From Sitta carolinensis (lineage: Eukaryota; Chordata; Aves; Passeriformes; Sittidae), in NCBI GenBank assembly GCA_032173965.1, contig JAVUNC010000006.1, positions 34,629,870-34,693,869 of the forward strand: a stretch of DNA of 64,000 nt, written 5' to 3'. Within the stretch, counting starts at the first letter, position 1. Each line of letters starts with the position of its first letter. Below, piece after piece: positions 40,310 to 53,240 of this stretch. Both the position numbers and the translations under genes were made by a program. Below the pieces are notes generated by a model, which had not been told where the DNA came from, made no database searches, and was given only the letters and a program-made list of their open reading frames with translations.

Positions 40310-40703
40310 GGATATATTAACAAGATAGCATTTATTTTTATTTTAATTTTATATATAATAACTTTTATTCCAGCTACCGAGGTCAACTGAGAGTCTCACA
40401 GAACAGTAATTTTTATATTAATTACAGCTATAAATTCACAGAGACTCAGAATGGTTCTCCTCTTGAAAACAATATTAGGAACCACAGTAATGAAAAAGCA
40501 TATAAAAAAGTATTCAAAAAAGCAGGTAATAATATGGTTATAGAGTCTCCAAGAACCTCTCCCTTATTAACATTTTAAAGTTTCAACTACAAATTAGCCA
40601 TTAGAGCAGACACTATAGCTTACAGAACAGAAACAAGCAGTATTTGCAAGTAGCAGGGCAGGCTCAGTGTCAGCAAGTGGAACATCACAAGCACTGGAAA
40701 CAT
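40310..40703 (-). other. TDP1: Probable TDP1 3' UTR with candidate poly(A) signals
   Basis: Minus-strand AATAAA hexamers occur at 40374-40379, 40337-40342 and 40331-40336, about 325-375 nt after the stop codon. This would give a 3' UTR of roughly 350-400 nt. The exact cleavage site is a guess, and longer forms running into the CR1 pair at 39.1-40.2 kb cannot be excluded. Confidence 0.45.
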
Positions 40704-40777
40704 TTAAGATGGAACCCACATATTTCCATGTGTATCAGGGGCATCAGTGTAAGGAATATTCCAAATCCATGGTTGAT
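40704..40777 (-). CDS. TDP1: TDP1 last coding exon (C-terminus and stop)
   Basis: Terminal coding exon of tyrosyl-DNA phosphodiesterase 1, the nuclear and mitochondrial enzyme that removes topoisomerase I peptides and other adducts from DNA 3' ends. Translated with the G carried over from the preceding exon, it gives [24 protein letters not shown] followed by TAA at 40704-40706. This is nearly identical to the human C-terminus. The acceptor is ggcttacag preceded by a T-rich tract. The 74-nt length (2 + 24 codons including stop) keeps frame with the 51612-51726 exon (phase 1). Confidence 0.95.
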
Positions 40778-41782
40778 CTGTAAGCCAAAACAAAAACATA
40801 CTCATGACAAATTAATTTATCAAATGCAAAATTTGGTTATCTTCCTCTTTCCCCTTTGGAGGAAGAAGGTGGTCAAAATTCCCACTGATTTTCAATCAAC
40901 ATCATGTGCGATTTCAGTTTAGTGGAATTTTTTTTTTTTTAAACTGTAAGATTCAGAGTTTTCAAAAGGCTTTGCTTTTCCCCCCAGATATTGTTTTAAA
41001 TATAGTTATAACGCAACATGCTCACCAGCTGTTTAAGAATTGTATTTCAGACAACATACAAGTACAGTAATCCAGCCAAATTTGGTTTGGCCTAGTGCCA
41101 GCAAGTTTTGTACTGCATCTCTCTTAACCCAATGGAATTATAAATAAGCACTGTAACATATTAATATTTTTCACAGGGACAGTAAGAATTCAGTACCTAA
41201 GAATGACACAGCCTGACCCCTGAAAAGTTCACATTTACCCCTCACTTCTTCAAACATTACACCTTGGGATGAGCAACAGGTTTGCACCACACAGTTCCCT
41301 CCCTCCCACTTCTCAGAATACAGAGGTTTTTGCCACTCTTGGAAAAGAGAAAAGGCAACACACCAGGAGGTAACTGCTAGCTCTGCAACCTGCTCTGTGC
41401 TCTTCCTCCTACCATACATGTGGCAGAAAAGCAGCTGGTGTTCTATGAATGTTCTCTGAATCCAAATCCAAGGTATTATTCTACTTCTTGCAGGTTACTC
41501 CTTTTTTAATGAGTTTTCTCAAATTAGAAATTTATATAAATCTAGCCTGCTTCTTCTCTCCATGTACAAAATGAGCCCTGAAGGAATAAAATTACATTAA
41601 TCTGTAATATGCATATGAATTGTACCAAGGATGACAGGAATAGCTATCGATCCAGATTACTTTTATCCAATTTTAAATTTACAGGATCCAATGACAATAT
41701 AGGAAGTGAGAATTACTGTAGCAAGGAAAGGAGAGTAAGAAAGTGACAAAAACAGTAATGAAGGTACACAGTAGAAACTACA

Positions 41783-41809
41783 GTTGTGTAATTATATAAA
41801 TTACACAAC
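41783..41809. repeat. Perfect 11-bp inverted repeat
   Basis: GTTGTGTAATT, loop ATATA, AATTACACAAC; in the TDP1 last intron. Confidence 0.95.
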
Positions 41810-42669
41810 AGCGCCCTGTGACAAGTACCACAGCAATTAAACATGGGGCAGAGGGACCATTGCTACTAAGTACTCATTATTACTTGCAACTAGAGTGTCC
41901 TTAATTCTCATACTGTAGTTCCTTATGTTGCACTAAAACATATCCCAGCTATGCAAATGTTTTAAAATGTGTCTGTTTACAGCAGGAAGAGAGCAGTAAG
42001 GTACTTGGTTGTTTTTTTGTTACAGTGAACAGGTGATTTTAATTCATATAAAAAATAAAAGGCATCAGAAACCAGAAGAAACTATAGCACTTAACTCACA
42101 GTGCACTGCCAAGAATGCTCTCTAGGTTTCTGGCTCAACTGCAGGAAATCTAGACTTTGAGTCATCTCTTAAAAAGAGACAGAAGTAGCACCATTATTTC
42201 ACTAAGCTTGTTTTATCAGTCTCCTGCTGGAGAGTCATGTGTACCTTTTGCATTTTAGGTGAATACCTTACCAGATACTAAACATTAACAGTTAAAAAAA
42301 AATGGGTACAGAATAAAGCAAATGATGGGAAAATCATTAAGGATTTCAAACATGCATTCAGATTTGAACACTGACCTCTATCTATGACATCAGAATAAAT
42401 CCAGTCCTACTCAAACACTGGAATTTGTCACTCAAGAGTACATTATGCAGCTTAGACCTATCCATCTTCCCTACTTCCCTACCATCTGGCACTTACTCTG
42501 CTTAATTCAGCAAAACATGCAGGCAGAAGAAAACTTAAGATGTACAGAAATAACTTCAGTCACCCCTTTAAAGCACGCTGAGAGGCCTCAATACCTTATT
42601 TAGTTCTAATTGTAGCGATCAAAATAAAATTTGCTCAAGGTAGCAATTACTGGACTTGGAATTTTGTTG

Positions 42670-42698
42670 TTAATGGGATGCTGTTGATTTTATAAAAC
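42670..42698 (+). repeat. 29-bp direct repeat, copy 2
   Basis: Exact match to 40209-40237. Flanks on both sides differ. Inside the TDP1 last intron. Confidence 0.95.
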
Positions 42699-43321
42699 CA
42701 CTGACAGTATTTTAATAGTCATGTGTAGAACTATTACTGATACAAATTATAATTCAGTTATTTATAAAATGTCAGGTTTAATTTAAAATTATTCATCATT
42801 TTTAATAGGATCTGTATCAGCAAGAGAAAGACAATGACTGTGTACAAATACTGTATGATAGTAGCTGCTTACTGTTGCACACGAAAATGACTGCCAAGCT
42901 TCTCAGAGTTAATTCTTTTGATCTTCTTGGGGGGGAAGGAAACAAAAGCCCCATTAAATAATTTTTAAAGTGTCCTTAACATACTTCCCTTCCACACATT
43001 TCAAGATCATTGCTTCATTTCTGACACTCCAACTTTGTATCAACTGCACTTGACTGGAGTTAGTGTTATCTACTAGGCCAGTACCACAGCTTTGCTCTCT
43101 CCTCATTTACAAGCAGCAGAACTCCAGCAGTAGAGTTCAGTAAAATAAACGGGGCCATTCCAGTCCCACTGATACTTAGACATTATCTGAAGCTCAGGTG
43201 GAGAACTCTTTCAGTTATACTCAGATTTTTGAACATTGACAACTGAACAGACTACCACATTTTACTTAAAGGTAGAGAGGCTCTAGAGAACAAGACAAGT
43301 TCTTTTTGAGTAACAACTAAG

Positions 43322-43363
43322 TATCACTCAAAGAATCCATGCTATCACTCAAAGAATCCATGC
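43322..43363. repeat. 21-bp perfect tandem duplication
   Basis: TATCACTCAAAGAATCCATG plus C, twice in a row with no mismatch. Confidence 0.95.
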
Positions 43364-44280
43364 TGGCAGGCCACCCAAGCCTCCATGTTCTCATAAATAT
43401 GACAAATGACAGTACAGTCAAAACCAGGAACATGCAACTGAATAGTAAAGTATAAAACACAATGAAAGCACCTTTGTGATCCTCCTCCTACAGGTGTCTT
43501 TTGTACTGTGGGTGTAGATCTGGATGAGAAAATTCCTGGTTAATTTCTAAACCCAGAGACTGGATTCTTACCTACTTAATCAAAAAAGGTAGCTTCAAAG
43601 CAACAAGTATGCATGTATATAGAAAGGTTACGAATAACCAGACTTCTGCGAGTCATTCTAAACATACATGGCAAACTCACTCCCCTCTGCATGAGTCTGG
43701 AAAGTTCTTCCTTAAGCATTTGCAAAAGGCGTACACTACACTTCAGGCTCTCTTGTCCCCTCCCTCTGGATGAGCATGGCATTTGAAAAGGAACTAATCT
43801 TGTTCCTCTCAATGCAAAAATCATACTTAAAGATCTCAAGAAGGAGGAAAGGCAGATGGGGAATAGATGTGGGATCTATATGAATATTCACAAAGTGATG
43901 ATTTCTGAAGGCCAGGACAATGACTACTTGTTTGGGGAAAAAAGGAGAAAAAACCCACAACCCAGTATTGCAGTTCCGAACACAGGATTTGCTTTATTTC
44001 TCAAAGTGCTGATGTGATGAGGGAAAAAAAAAAAAAGTATTTTGCACTTTCCTGAGACCTCCCCCAAACTGTGATAAAAAAACCCTCTTGATATACTTGT
44101 GAATTAGAAGTTTCAAGTTCCCTCCACACAACAGATGATTTCCACAGTCAGTGAACTGTGTAATATCTAAATCACAAATGAAGTGAAATTCCTCGACTGC
44201 AGCAAGCAACTTGTATTGGTAAGAGAGATAATAGCAATATTGTAACCGAGATGTGATGATGGGAGCTCAATGAGAAGATA

Positions 44281-44312
44281 ATGTTGTACAGCAAAAATGT
44301 TGTACAACAAAA
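44281..44312. repeat. 16-bp tandem duplication
   Basis: ATGTTGTACAGCAAAA followed by ATGTTGTACAACAAAA (one mismatch). Confidence 0.95.
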
Positions 44313-47300
44313 GCGCAGTACTCATTTAAAAGACTCTACAAGAAAATAAAAATCTGAATACTGTTAAGACGCAAAGAAATTTTATTTATAATGATATTTT
44401 GCTGAGTAAGATAGGCTATTGCATGCATGATTTCCAAATACCAGACTGGATAATTTTCAGCTTCCCTTCCAAGTAACACCACTGGTCTAAAGGTTTTATT
44501 CATCTTAGTATCATCAATACATTGAGCTTTGCAATAGTCTTTTTTATTATGACCTGAACCTGTTTATTACAGCCTGAATCTCTCGGTTAACTACCGAAGC
44601 CTTCAGGAGATTAATGCATCTATATGATTTATTTATCTAGATATTGAGTAGTACTGCCAACTACCAGAATTTTTTTTTTAATTCTTTAAATGCTTTGCCC
44701 TGAAGATAAATCTGCTGCCCACAAGCGACCTTCTGCTGTTCAGCTGACTATTGGAGGTGACCAACTGCAATTGCTCAAAACAGCAATGAGAAAAGTTTAT
44801 GTACATGCTGCACACAACAAATGTTATCTGCTAAAAATTAATGAGGTCCTTTGTTATGTCAGAATAGGAATGACCTTATTCTTTATTTTAAAACTGCCAG
44901 ATGTAAAATATGGGTGTTATTCCCTGCAGCAAGGAAACATGTAAACTATGTATATCACGCATAATATAACTCTTTTGTGCTGATAATTTAAAGCATTTGT
45001 GAAGAAATAGTCTAAAGGAAAAATGCCCAGGTAAAAGTCCTCTGTGCAACCTTAACTCTGATCTGTCAGGATGTCATACTATTAATTTCCTCAGACTTCA
45101 ACTACAAATCTTGCACTCTGCACAAGGTGGCTCAAATCACATGTAAGTTCCAAAACTAGACTGGACATCATACATCTACCCTGAAAAAGAATACTCAAAC
45201 CAGACTGCATTTTAAAATTCTTCATTTGACCAACCATGAAGCAGAATACTCACCATCTGGTGAATTTGCCATCTCGTGAGAGCACTCTCACCTATTAATC
45301 TGAAGCACATCTCCCTTAGCCAAGCATAAGCTTCAAGCTCAAAGAAGTTGGCTAGTAACATGTGGCAAATCAGATAGTCAAGTGGCTCCTTCTGGTCTGC
45401 AAGTCCGCAACCTGAGCATAACATTACATAGAAGTGGCCAAACTAAATAGTGACTCTAACTCGAGTTTCTTCTCATGCAGTGTTAATTTCTTCATGATCA
45501 TTATAAACACCTGGGAGAACAAATGTACTCAAATGTTACACTTGGACTCTGGGAGGTCCTCTGAGGCAGTCTCTGATGTCCAGCTGCATTATGAAAGCTT
45601 CAATCTCAAACTGCAGGCTTACCAGTCAATAATAATGTTTTTGGTACTGCTGAGGAAGGAAACTCAGACCAACACAAATGAGATAGATTGGTTCCAATCC
45701 TGGCTTCCTCACCCTGGGCTATGATTTACAATGACAATATACACTTGTTGCTTGAAAAATTGAAAACTAAACTTCTAAACATGCTCTGATTTGTATTTGC
45801 CATTGCTCTTAATGTTAAATAAGGGAAATATTTTCTGTTCAATGTATTAGAATCACTAGAAACTGGACTAGCTTCTAGTTGTCATCTACTAAGAAGAAAG
45901 GATATTCTCTTAGATATTGTACCATATTAGGCACACTGAAAGTACTTGAAGTTCTCTAAAAATTCATACAGGATGTTGCTAGTCTAGTCCTTTCAAACCC
46001 TGGAAAGTGCACAGGTTTCAAGCAGCTATGCAATATAAATTAGAAAAAAAAAGTGGTTATTGAAAAATACTAGTTACTTTCCCAGAAGTCTTCTATCTTA
46101 ATTTCTTCAAAAATATTTTAACCGCTTGACAGAGAAAGTAGTGGAGCATTCTAGAACTTAGAACACGAAACAAAGGTGAGAGAAAGGTAGAGACCACACA
46201 CAGTGACATTTTTCCAGAACTTATATGATCTCCTGAGGATACAGCAGGTCCCTGTGAGGGAGCTCAGAAAAACAAAGAATTCCTATAGTTTTGCTGGACA
46301 AAACACCAATCTCTTCTTTTAAGCACTGTGCCACTAGCACAAAGCAGGATAAATGAAAATTCTTTCAACTCTTTAGGTAACAGGTTAATCACAAACACCT
46401 AAGCCAACCAGAGCTGGAGGCAAATATGCTATGAAGTCTTTCTTCCTTTTATCCAGCACAACACGTTATATGTAATAAATGAGATGCAGTGTTATTATAG
46501 TTTCCTGAAATCGCTATAAATATTTACCAAATGTAATCTCACCATACTCCCAATTCCCACTCATCGAAAATCAGACAAAATATCAAGCACCGAGTATCTC
46601 AAGTTACAAGAAAAAGGTCAATTTGCTTTTCCATGTAAGTGTGGCAATGGAACATTGAACAGTGAGCAGTGCCCTTCACAAGGGAGGGAGCTGTTCTTGA
46701 GATATGTTAAAGATCCTTTTGTGCATCCTTAACAAAATCACAGCTGTCAGTGGTTGAAAACTTCAGCTACAGAACTAATGAATTAAGTGGACTGTCAATT
46801 TCTGCACAATGCCTGAACTTGTATTAAAGCTAATTTTCATCTCATTTCCCCACCATTTTCCCAGCATGAAATTTGACAGCTTTAGCCCCCATTTACCAAG
46901 GGTAAAATAGATTTTTCCACTGAAACATAATTAAATACATCTTAATACATTTTTACAAGTTGTCAGAATTGTTCAGGAAAGAAATCTTCAACAAAGGGCA
47001 AAACAACTAAGATAATTCATGTAATTGGCACATAGAGAGACTAATATGGAGCTTCACTCTAAATTAATTTCAACAGTGTTGGAACCTGTCTTATTTTCTT
47101 GCATACACATTTATTTTCTATATACTATTAATCAACTAATAGTTTCTGTGCTCTCAATATATACAACACGTAAGAAAACAAAATGAGAAACAACTTGTCT
47201 ATTAGAATGCATTTACTTCCCTATTTTGTAGGGTTCTCTTCTAGAGTATTTAAGAAGTTTGAGTATTTTGAACTAAGAGGTCAGAAAAAGCTTTTATAAA

Positions 47301-49989
47301 TTCCTGCTTGTACTCCAGTGATAACTCAAAGAACTGCTGATAGATCTATTTTTAGTTAATTCCCTTTTCAATAATGTTTAAGAGTTCTGAAACAAGTACA
47401 CATGATTAAAAAATCTAAAATCTGGCAGAAAAATAATGCAGAGAAATGATTCACCTGCTGAGGTCTCCTTAAAAAAAGCAAAAAACAGAGCCAATTAAAC
47501 AGAAATATCATCACACTTACCATAATTACAAAGTTAAGTGCAATTCACTAGGAAAAATTCCAAATGAAGTAGCCCAAAATAGCGTACTATAATACAACAA
47601 TATATTTTACAATACATATAAACCATAGATACACTATTCATTGAGCTAATTTATTATATAATAATTTTCTAGCTATTTTTAGGTTCAAATATATTTTTCC
47701 AAGCATTATAGTGTTTGCTGGTAGCTTTTATTGGGTAGTTGGGTTGGTTTTTTTGTTTTCTTTTTAATCATCCTATCTAGTCAAAATAAGCTACTTAAAA
47801 TATTTCCAGTATGATTTCTCTCACAGAAGAAATGTTACAAACTCCCCATCACAACTTCAAGTGCCTATGCTGCTACCAGCTATGGTTTGGACTCCAGTAA
47901 ATTTTATTCTTCCTTTGCTCCAAGGAGATCAAATGATTCTGGCTGTCAGAAGCAGGCAGAGTTTACCTGTTCATGTATTGTACTCTGTTCAAGTCTGAAA
48001 TACAGCTAGGAATTAAATGAAACCAATGGCAAAATTTTAAATATGTGTCACACTATAATTTTAAATATTATAAATTCCCTACTGGTGACATCTTAACGCA
48101 CATCAATGAACACTTCAGTGAGTACAACAGCCTATGACTGTGTTTCAGTGAGTGACAATCCATCTCTCTAGGACAGAAAACCAGTACAAATCCAAGAAAT
48201 TCTGTACCACAATGATCTCAACTTACACTCCTTTGAAATCTTTGGAAGAAAAACAGGAACAAAATCTTTGTGACTATTTTTCCAAGTGATCCTATTTTTC
48301 CATTTTGCCTAAAACTTGAGTTTTAGAATGAAACCCACTGACTAATGAGGCAAACCACGCAAAGTAGGACAAGACTTCTTTATCTGTTTCCTCCCTTTAA
48401 TATTGGTGCAAGAAAAGTAGGACAGAGGCCAAATTATTTCATTATTATTGGACGTAATGGATTTTAAAAGGTTGTGGATCAACTTCATGAATTATTATGG
48501 CTGGGACAAATTATTTACATCATTTACTGATAAGTTTATCATTGTACGTCCTGAGATATATTTTACTACTTTTCAAAATGCATTTATTTCACTGTAACCA
48601 TTGTCATGCTGAAGTCCTGTCCAATATGATAAACATCAATTAGTATGACAGAAAGTCTATGTGACAGAATGACAAAGAATCTCTGCAATTATTTCTACAA
48701 ACTACAAAACCTCCTTTCTTTCATTTTGTTACATTATATAATAAGAGAATCCTCTAAGTAATCTGATCCATTATTAGAATTTGCACAATACAGGAATAAA
48801 CAACGTATTTTTAAAAATTCTGGAATCTTCCAAATAGAACTTTATGGCAAATGCATGGCCCTGTTCCTGACCATCTCTTCACTGTTCTAGCCACTTCTCC
48901 TTCCTCCTGCCACTAATAGGATTTTTCTGATTATATGAAAGTGATGTGTACTCTGTTTTCCCATGGTTAGAGAATCTGAGTTCATGGAAAATCCCCCAGA
49001 GCCTTTTCTCCTTCAATTATAAGGATCAGTCAATATGGTTACTTTGGGGAAAGGATAATTACTTGCATTTTTGCTTCTCAAGACTTTACTAAAATAAATC
49101 TATTTATATCACACTCCAGAGAGTTTGGGAGTTGACAACTGTATTGTTTAAGAAGAGATTATTTTATGAGCCCATCCCTCAACATGGGAATTCTTTCAAC
49201 ATCTTTTCCACCAGGAGGCTGATGAACTGAAACAGAATATTCAGGAAAGATGTGAAACAGCATAGGCAGCTGACTTCATTTCCACTGCCAAAGCCTAGAC
49301 GACCTGAATTCTGACATCTGTGCATATCACCAGAGAAAGCTAAGACCCAAAACCAGAACTATAGTCAAACCAGTTCTCTACAGAAGTAAGTTTTCCATGC
49401 AGAAAGTGAAAAAAGTTATTTGGAAAAAAATCTTAACATTTAGTTGAAACATGCATAAAATTCACTGACACAATAAATTAAATGTTGGAATTAAACCAAG
49501 AACAATATCAACTATACAAGCACATTTATGCACAATGAAAATAGTATATGAAACATTTGAGAATACACATGGATTCTGTTAATCTTTGCTTTAAAATCTC
49601 CAAAAATTTAAGTATGACCTCTTAGAAAAATCTTCCTAAACCCATCAGTTTGGGCATGTGTTAACAGGCAGACAGTGCATAGACATCCCATAGCATAACA
49701 GCCAGTCGATGTGGCTGTAGCATATTCTTACTCTGTCATTAGCTTATATGCCCAACACAATCCCTGCCTCTGCTCCCCAACCCAACAGTAACAGTACTCA
49801 CTGCGTCTTATCCTGAATCAAACAGCGTAACAGCTTGCATTATCATTTCTACACTGGACCACTGTTTTTTCTCTGGGGAAACTGAAACCACTTTAAGAAG
49901 TCTTTTAGGTAAGTAGTAAGCTCTTAGAGGAGAACAATCCATCTTTCCAGAAGCTACAGAACATGCCTCATAGTGAGGAGGTGAATGCC

Positions 49990-50640
49990 TGGCTGTATAG
50001 CTGTAGCTGTATCTAAGGTTTGTACTTGTATGACCATGGGTCTACCAGTGAGACGCCAGGCTTGTTGGAAGCTGAAGGGCTTCACTTGACTAAGTGGGGC
50101 ATGTGCCTCTCTGCCAACAAGCTGGCAAGAATTTCAAGCAAGGGCTTTATTCTAGATAAAGAATAGTAGTGGAAGAGGATGGAGTTTTGAGCAATACATA
50201 AGAGCCAAGGGTTGCTGCTGCATTAGGAACCAACAGGAAAATACCTGTGAAATGCTGCAAAGCACTTAGGGCTTGTTCTAAAAGAGTGCCATGGTCAATA
50301 ACCCAGCTGACATGGCTCTACACCAACACATGCAGCATGGAGAGCAAACAGGAGCTAGGAGACACTGTACAGCTAGAAAGATCTAATCAGTGTCACTGAA
50401 ACTTGGCCTGAACCACACGATACATCAATGGCTACGAACTGTCAGAAGGAAGGGGTGGGGGGGCTTTCCACCATATAGAAAAAAATGGATCAACTGCACA
50501 GAGCTGTGTTTGAAAAGGAGCAACGAGTGAAAGTGTACAGGTAAAAAACAGAGGTTGAGACAACAGAGGAAGCCTCATGGTTGGTATTTACTACAGGTCA
50601 CCTAACGCAGAATATGCTGGTGAAGCCATCTTACTTCAAC
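49990..50640 (+). mobile_element. CR1 LINE 5' region / start of ORF2 endonuclease
   Basis: Plus-strand conceptual peptides LYTNTCSMESKQEL, then VTETWPEP, then MVGIYYRSPNAE follow the order of the CR1 endonuclease (YTNARSM..KQEEL, ITETWW, GVCYRPPNQDE). Frames are broken. The 3' half of the element is absent, unlike the other CR1 copies here, which are 3' ends. Confidence 0.65.
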
Positions 50641-51212
50641 TGCAGGAAGAAGCATCAAGCTCACAGTCCAATCCTGCAGCACAGCTTCAATCACCCTGTG
50701 CCTTCACTTTTATCTACTATGTGAGACTCTACTATAAAGTCTGTTGACTTCTTAGCTTTTAAATGTTCTTTCTCCCCACATCATTCATTAGTTCAAAAAC
50801 TTACTGAAACATTTGAGTTTCTATAAACTATCTGCGTAACTCCTATTTCAAGTTCTGTTCCAGATGCTTGATTTCTTAGATCAAGGCTTCTCAAAGAGGA
50901 AGTTAGTTACAATTTTTTGACATTCATTTTAAGGACAAAAATATAAAACTTTACTCTTCCCAAATATTGCAGGTTGCACATCAACATTATCCTCAATATA
51001 TTTTTGTATTTTTCAGCCATCACCCCACAGCCATACTACTCACTTATCACTTTCCTGACTTGCATGTTCTGGAGAGGATCTCAGAAACTGAGACAGTTGA
51101 GATTTTGTACACCTCTTCAAGTGTTATGAAATATAACCCATGAAATACAGAATAGAGCAAAAGCAACTCTTCTTTCTTCTGTTTTACAGCAATTCTTTCA
51201 CATTTGCACTAT

Positions 51213-51265
51213 AGTATTTCTTTCACATTCCACTTTCCTCTGAAGTGGAATGTGAAAGAAATACT
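51213..51265. repeat. Perfect 23-bp inverted repeat (hairpin)
   Basis: Arms 51213-51235 and 51243-51265 are exact reverse complements, with a 7-nt loop (TCCTCTG). Lies in the TDP1 last intron, 347 nt past the donor in the direction of transcription. Confidence 0.97.
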
Positions 51266-51611
51266 TTAGCTCATGCATGCTCTCTTACAAGCATTCCCTT
51301 TTCAACACTCCTTTCCCTGTTAGTTCTGCAAAAACCCATTCTGATTCCATAAAGAATATCTATTTTCTTAATGCGTATAAGAATCACAAAAGCCAAAACT
51401 TAATAAAGAAAAATATTAGAATAAAAAACCTTATAGTTGCTTTTTTGAAGTCACAAACAGAACATGTAACTGGTATCAAATTGCATACAAACACCACAAA
51501 AAAGTTAAAATAAATCTTTGGAACACAACAGTTTCCACAGACTCAGAATTACTCAATTAGCTTTCTTCATGTAGAATACAAGCCTAGTTCTCTTTTGAAG
51601 TCACACCTTAC

Positions 51612-51726
51612 CTTTGCTTCCATACTGTTCTGGTGGCAGGTCATAAGGTACAGGAAAATATGTTGCTGAATCTTTCCTTTCTGGAAGACTTTTCCTTCCT
51701 ACATGAAAGCAACCTTTGTCCAATCC
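51612..51726 (-). CDS. TDP1: TDP1 penultimate coding exon
   Basis: Encodes 38 residues plus one base. It starts GLDKGCFHVGRKSLPERKD and continues SATYFPVPYDLPPEQYGSK. The second half (FPVPYDLPPE.YGSK) matches human TDP1 closely, while the first half is divergent, as expected for a surface loop. The acceptor is ttctttcatag and the donor is AAAG|gtaagg. The entering phase is 0, matching the TTT end of the 60368-60470 exon. The leaving phase is 1, matching the last exon. Confidence 0.95.
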
Positions 51727-52608
51727 CTATGAAAGAAAGGAACATACAGAAGAAAAGATTCATTAGTTTCTGGGGAAAACGACAAACTTAATCTACAATA
51801 GATGCTTTCTCAGTGAGATATTTTAATGAACAAAACCTTTTGCCTCCTTTACTGAGATTAGATACTTCATGAAGCATCTTCATGTCTTAAAAACTCAGCC
51901 TCTCTAACTTGTACTATTTCAGCTCTTCTCTTTTTATTACGTCTATTGCCTTGGCCCCACGTGTGGGTCTATATTGGATATATTCTGCCTTCTCTGTCCC
52001 TTACACATATACCAATTTATTCCCCATGTTCATTAGGTAAACTCCTTTGGTGTTTAATATTTAACTGAAGTGAAAAGCTTCTAAAAATTTCTCTTTGCTG
52101 CTTAGTTTCATCATGACCACATTAACTGGATAGTCAGTATGTTTCCTGCACTAAACTAGAAATTATTTTGCGTTATAGAAGCAAGTCTTCAAATCTGTCC
52201 TTTTCAGACATCTTGGGTAACATCATCCATGAACACAAACAAATTTAATCAGGATTTGAAACTGCTTGCACAAAAGCTTGAATGACTACACATATTAGAA
52301 TGACAGCACTATTGTCAAACAAGGTTAAGGACTATAAAAAGAAAAAATGCAATACAGTACAAAGGCAGAGAGATGAGTGATTCAAATAACTTGGGCAGAT
52401 GGTACTGCTTAGCTACTTCTCCAGAGAAATTGGATCTCAACTGTAGTGAGATACACAAAAACAGAATCTCTCAGTTCTGAGATTTCAAATAGCTTACTGT
52501 CAATCAATTTGTAATGTAATCGGTTTGATTAGAACAGACTAGAAATTTAAAGGCTATCAAGTTTTTTATTTATTTATAAGGTATTACTGACAACTATTTT
52601 TCTTTATA

Positions 52609-53240
52609 AAATCATAGAGTAGTTTGGGTTGGAAGGGGTCTTCAAAGGTCATCTAGTTCAATCTCTGTACACTGGGCAGGGACATCTTCTACTAGCAGGT
52701 TGCGCACAGCCCCATCCAACCAAATCCTTCACATTTCCCAGGGATGGGATATCTACCACCTCTCAGGGCAACCTGTACCAATGTTTCACTACCCTGAGTA
52801 AAGAATTTCTTCCTTAGATCTAGTCTAAATATACCCTCTTCTAGTTTAGAACCACTGCCCCTTGTCCTGTCCCTACAGTTCCTATTAAAATGTCTGTCCC
52901 CACCTTCCTTATACGTCCCCCTTTTAGGTGCTAAAAGGCTTCAATAAAGTTTCCTTGGAGCCTTCTCTTCTCCAGGCTGAACAACCTCAAGCTCTCTGTC
53001 TTTCCTCATAGGAGAGGTGCTCCAGCTCAGACCACTTCTGTGTCTTGTCTCTGGGACTCAGTCCAACAGGTCCTTCCTGCACTGCAGACTCCAGAGCTGG
53101 ATGCAGCATTGCAGGTGGGGTCTCACCAGGGCAGGGTAGAATCCCCTCCCTTGCCCTGCTGCCACACTGCTTTGGATGCAGCCCAGGACACAACTGGCTT
53201 TCTGGGCTGTGAGTACACATTGCGAGCTCATATCCAAATA
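52609..53240 (-). mobile_element. CR1 LINE 3' fragment (about 630 bp)
   Basis: Starts at the tail (aaatcatagagtagtttggg) and continues through caacctgtaccaatgtttca, gccttctcttctccaggctg and the ORF2 C-terminal region (antisense of SREGILPCPGETPPAMLHPA). Lies in a TDP1 intron in the same orientation as TDP1. Confidence 0.93.

Larger units (their letters stand above)
36906..40330. other. Intergenic spacer between the KCNK13 promoter and the TDP1 3' end
   Basis: About 3.4 kb with no supported gene. It holds a pure pyrimidine run (37360-37392), a poly(A) run (38711-38731) and a nested CR1 pair (about 39120-40172). The rest is AT-rich sequence with nothing recognisable. TDP1 is transcribed toward KCNK13 across this spacer. 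Confidence 0.7.
40778..51611 (-). other. TDP1: TDP1 last intron (10.8 kb)
   Basis: Bounded by the gtaagg donor after 51612 and the ttacag acceptor before 40777. Contents: an 11-bp perfect hairpin (41783-41809), a 29-bp sequence shared with the 3' flank (42670-42698), short tandem duplications (43322-43363, 44281-44312), a 5'-region CR1 fragment (about 49990-50640) and a 23-bp perfect hairpin (51213-51265). No further genes or RNA genes seen; the short ORFs lack recognisable domains. Confidence 0.8.
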
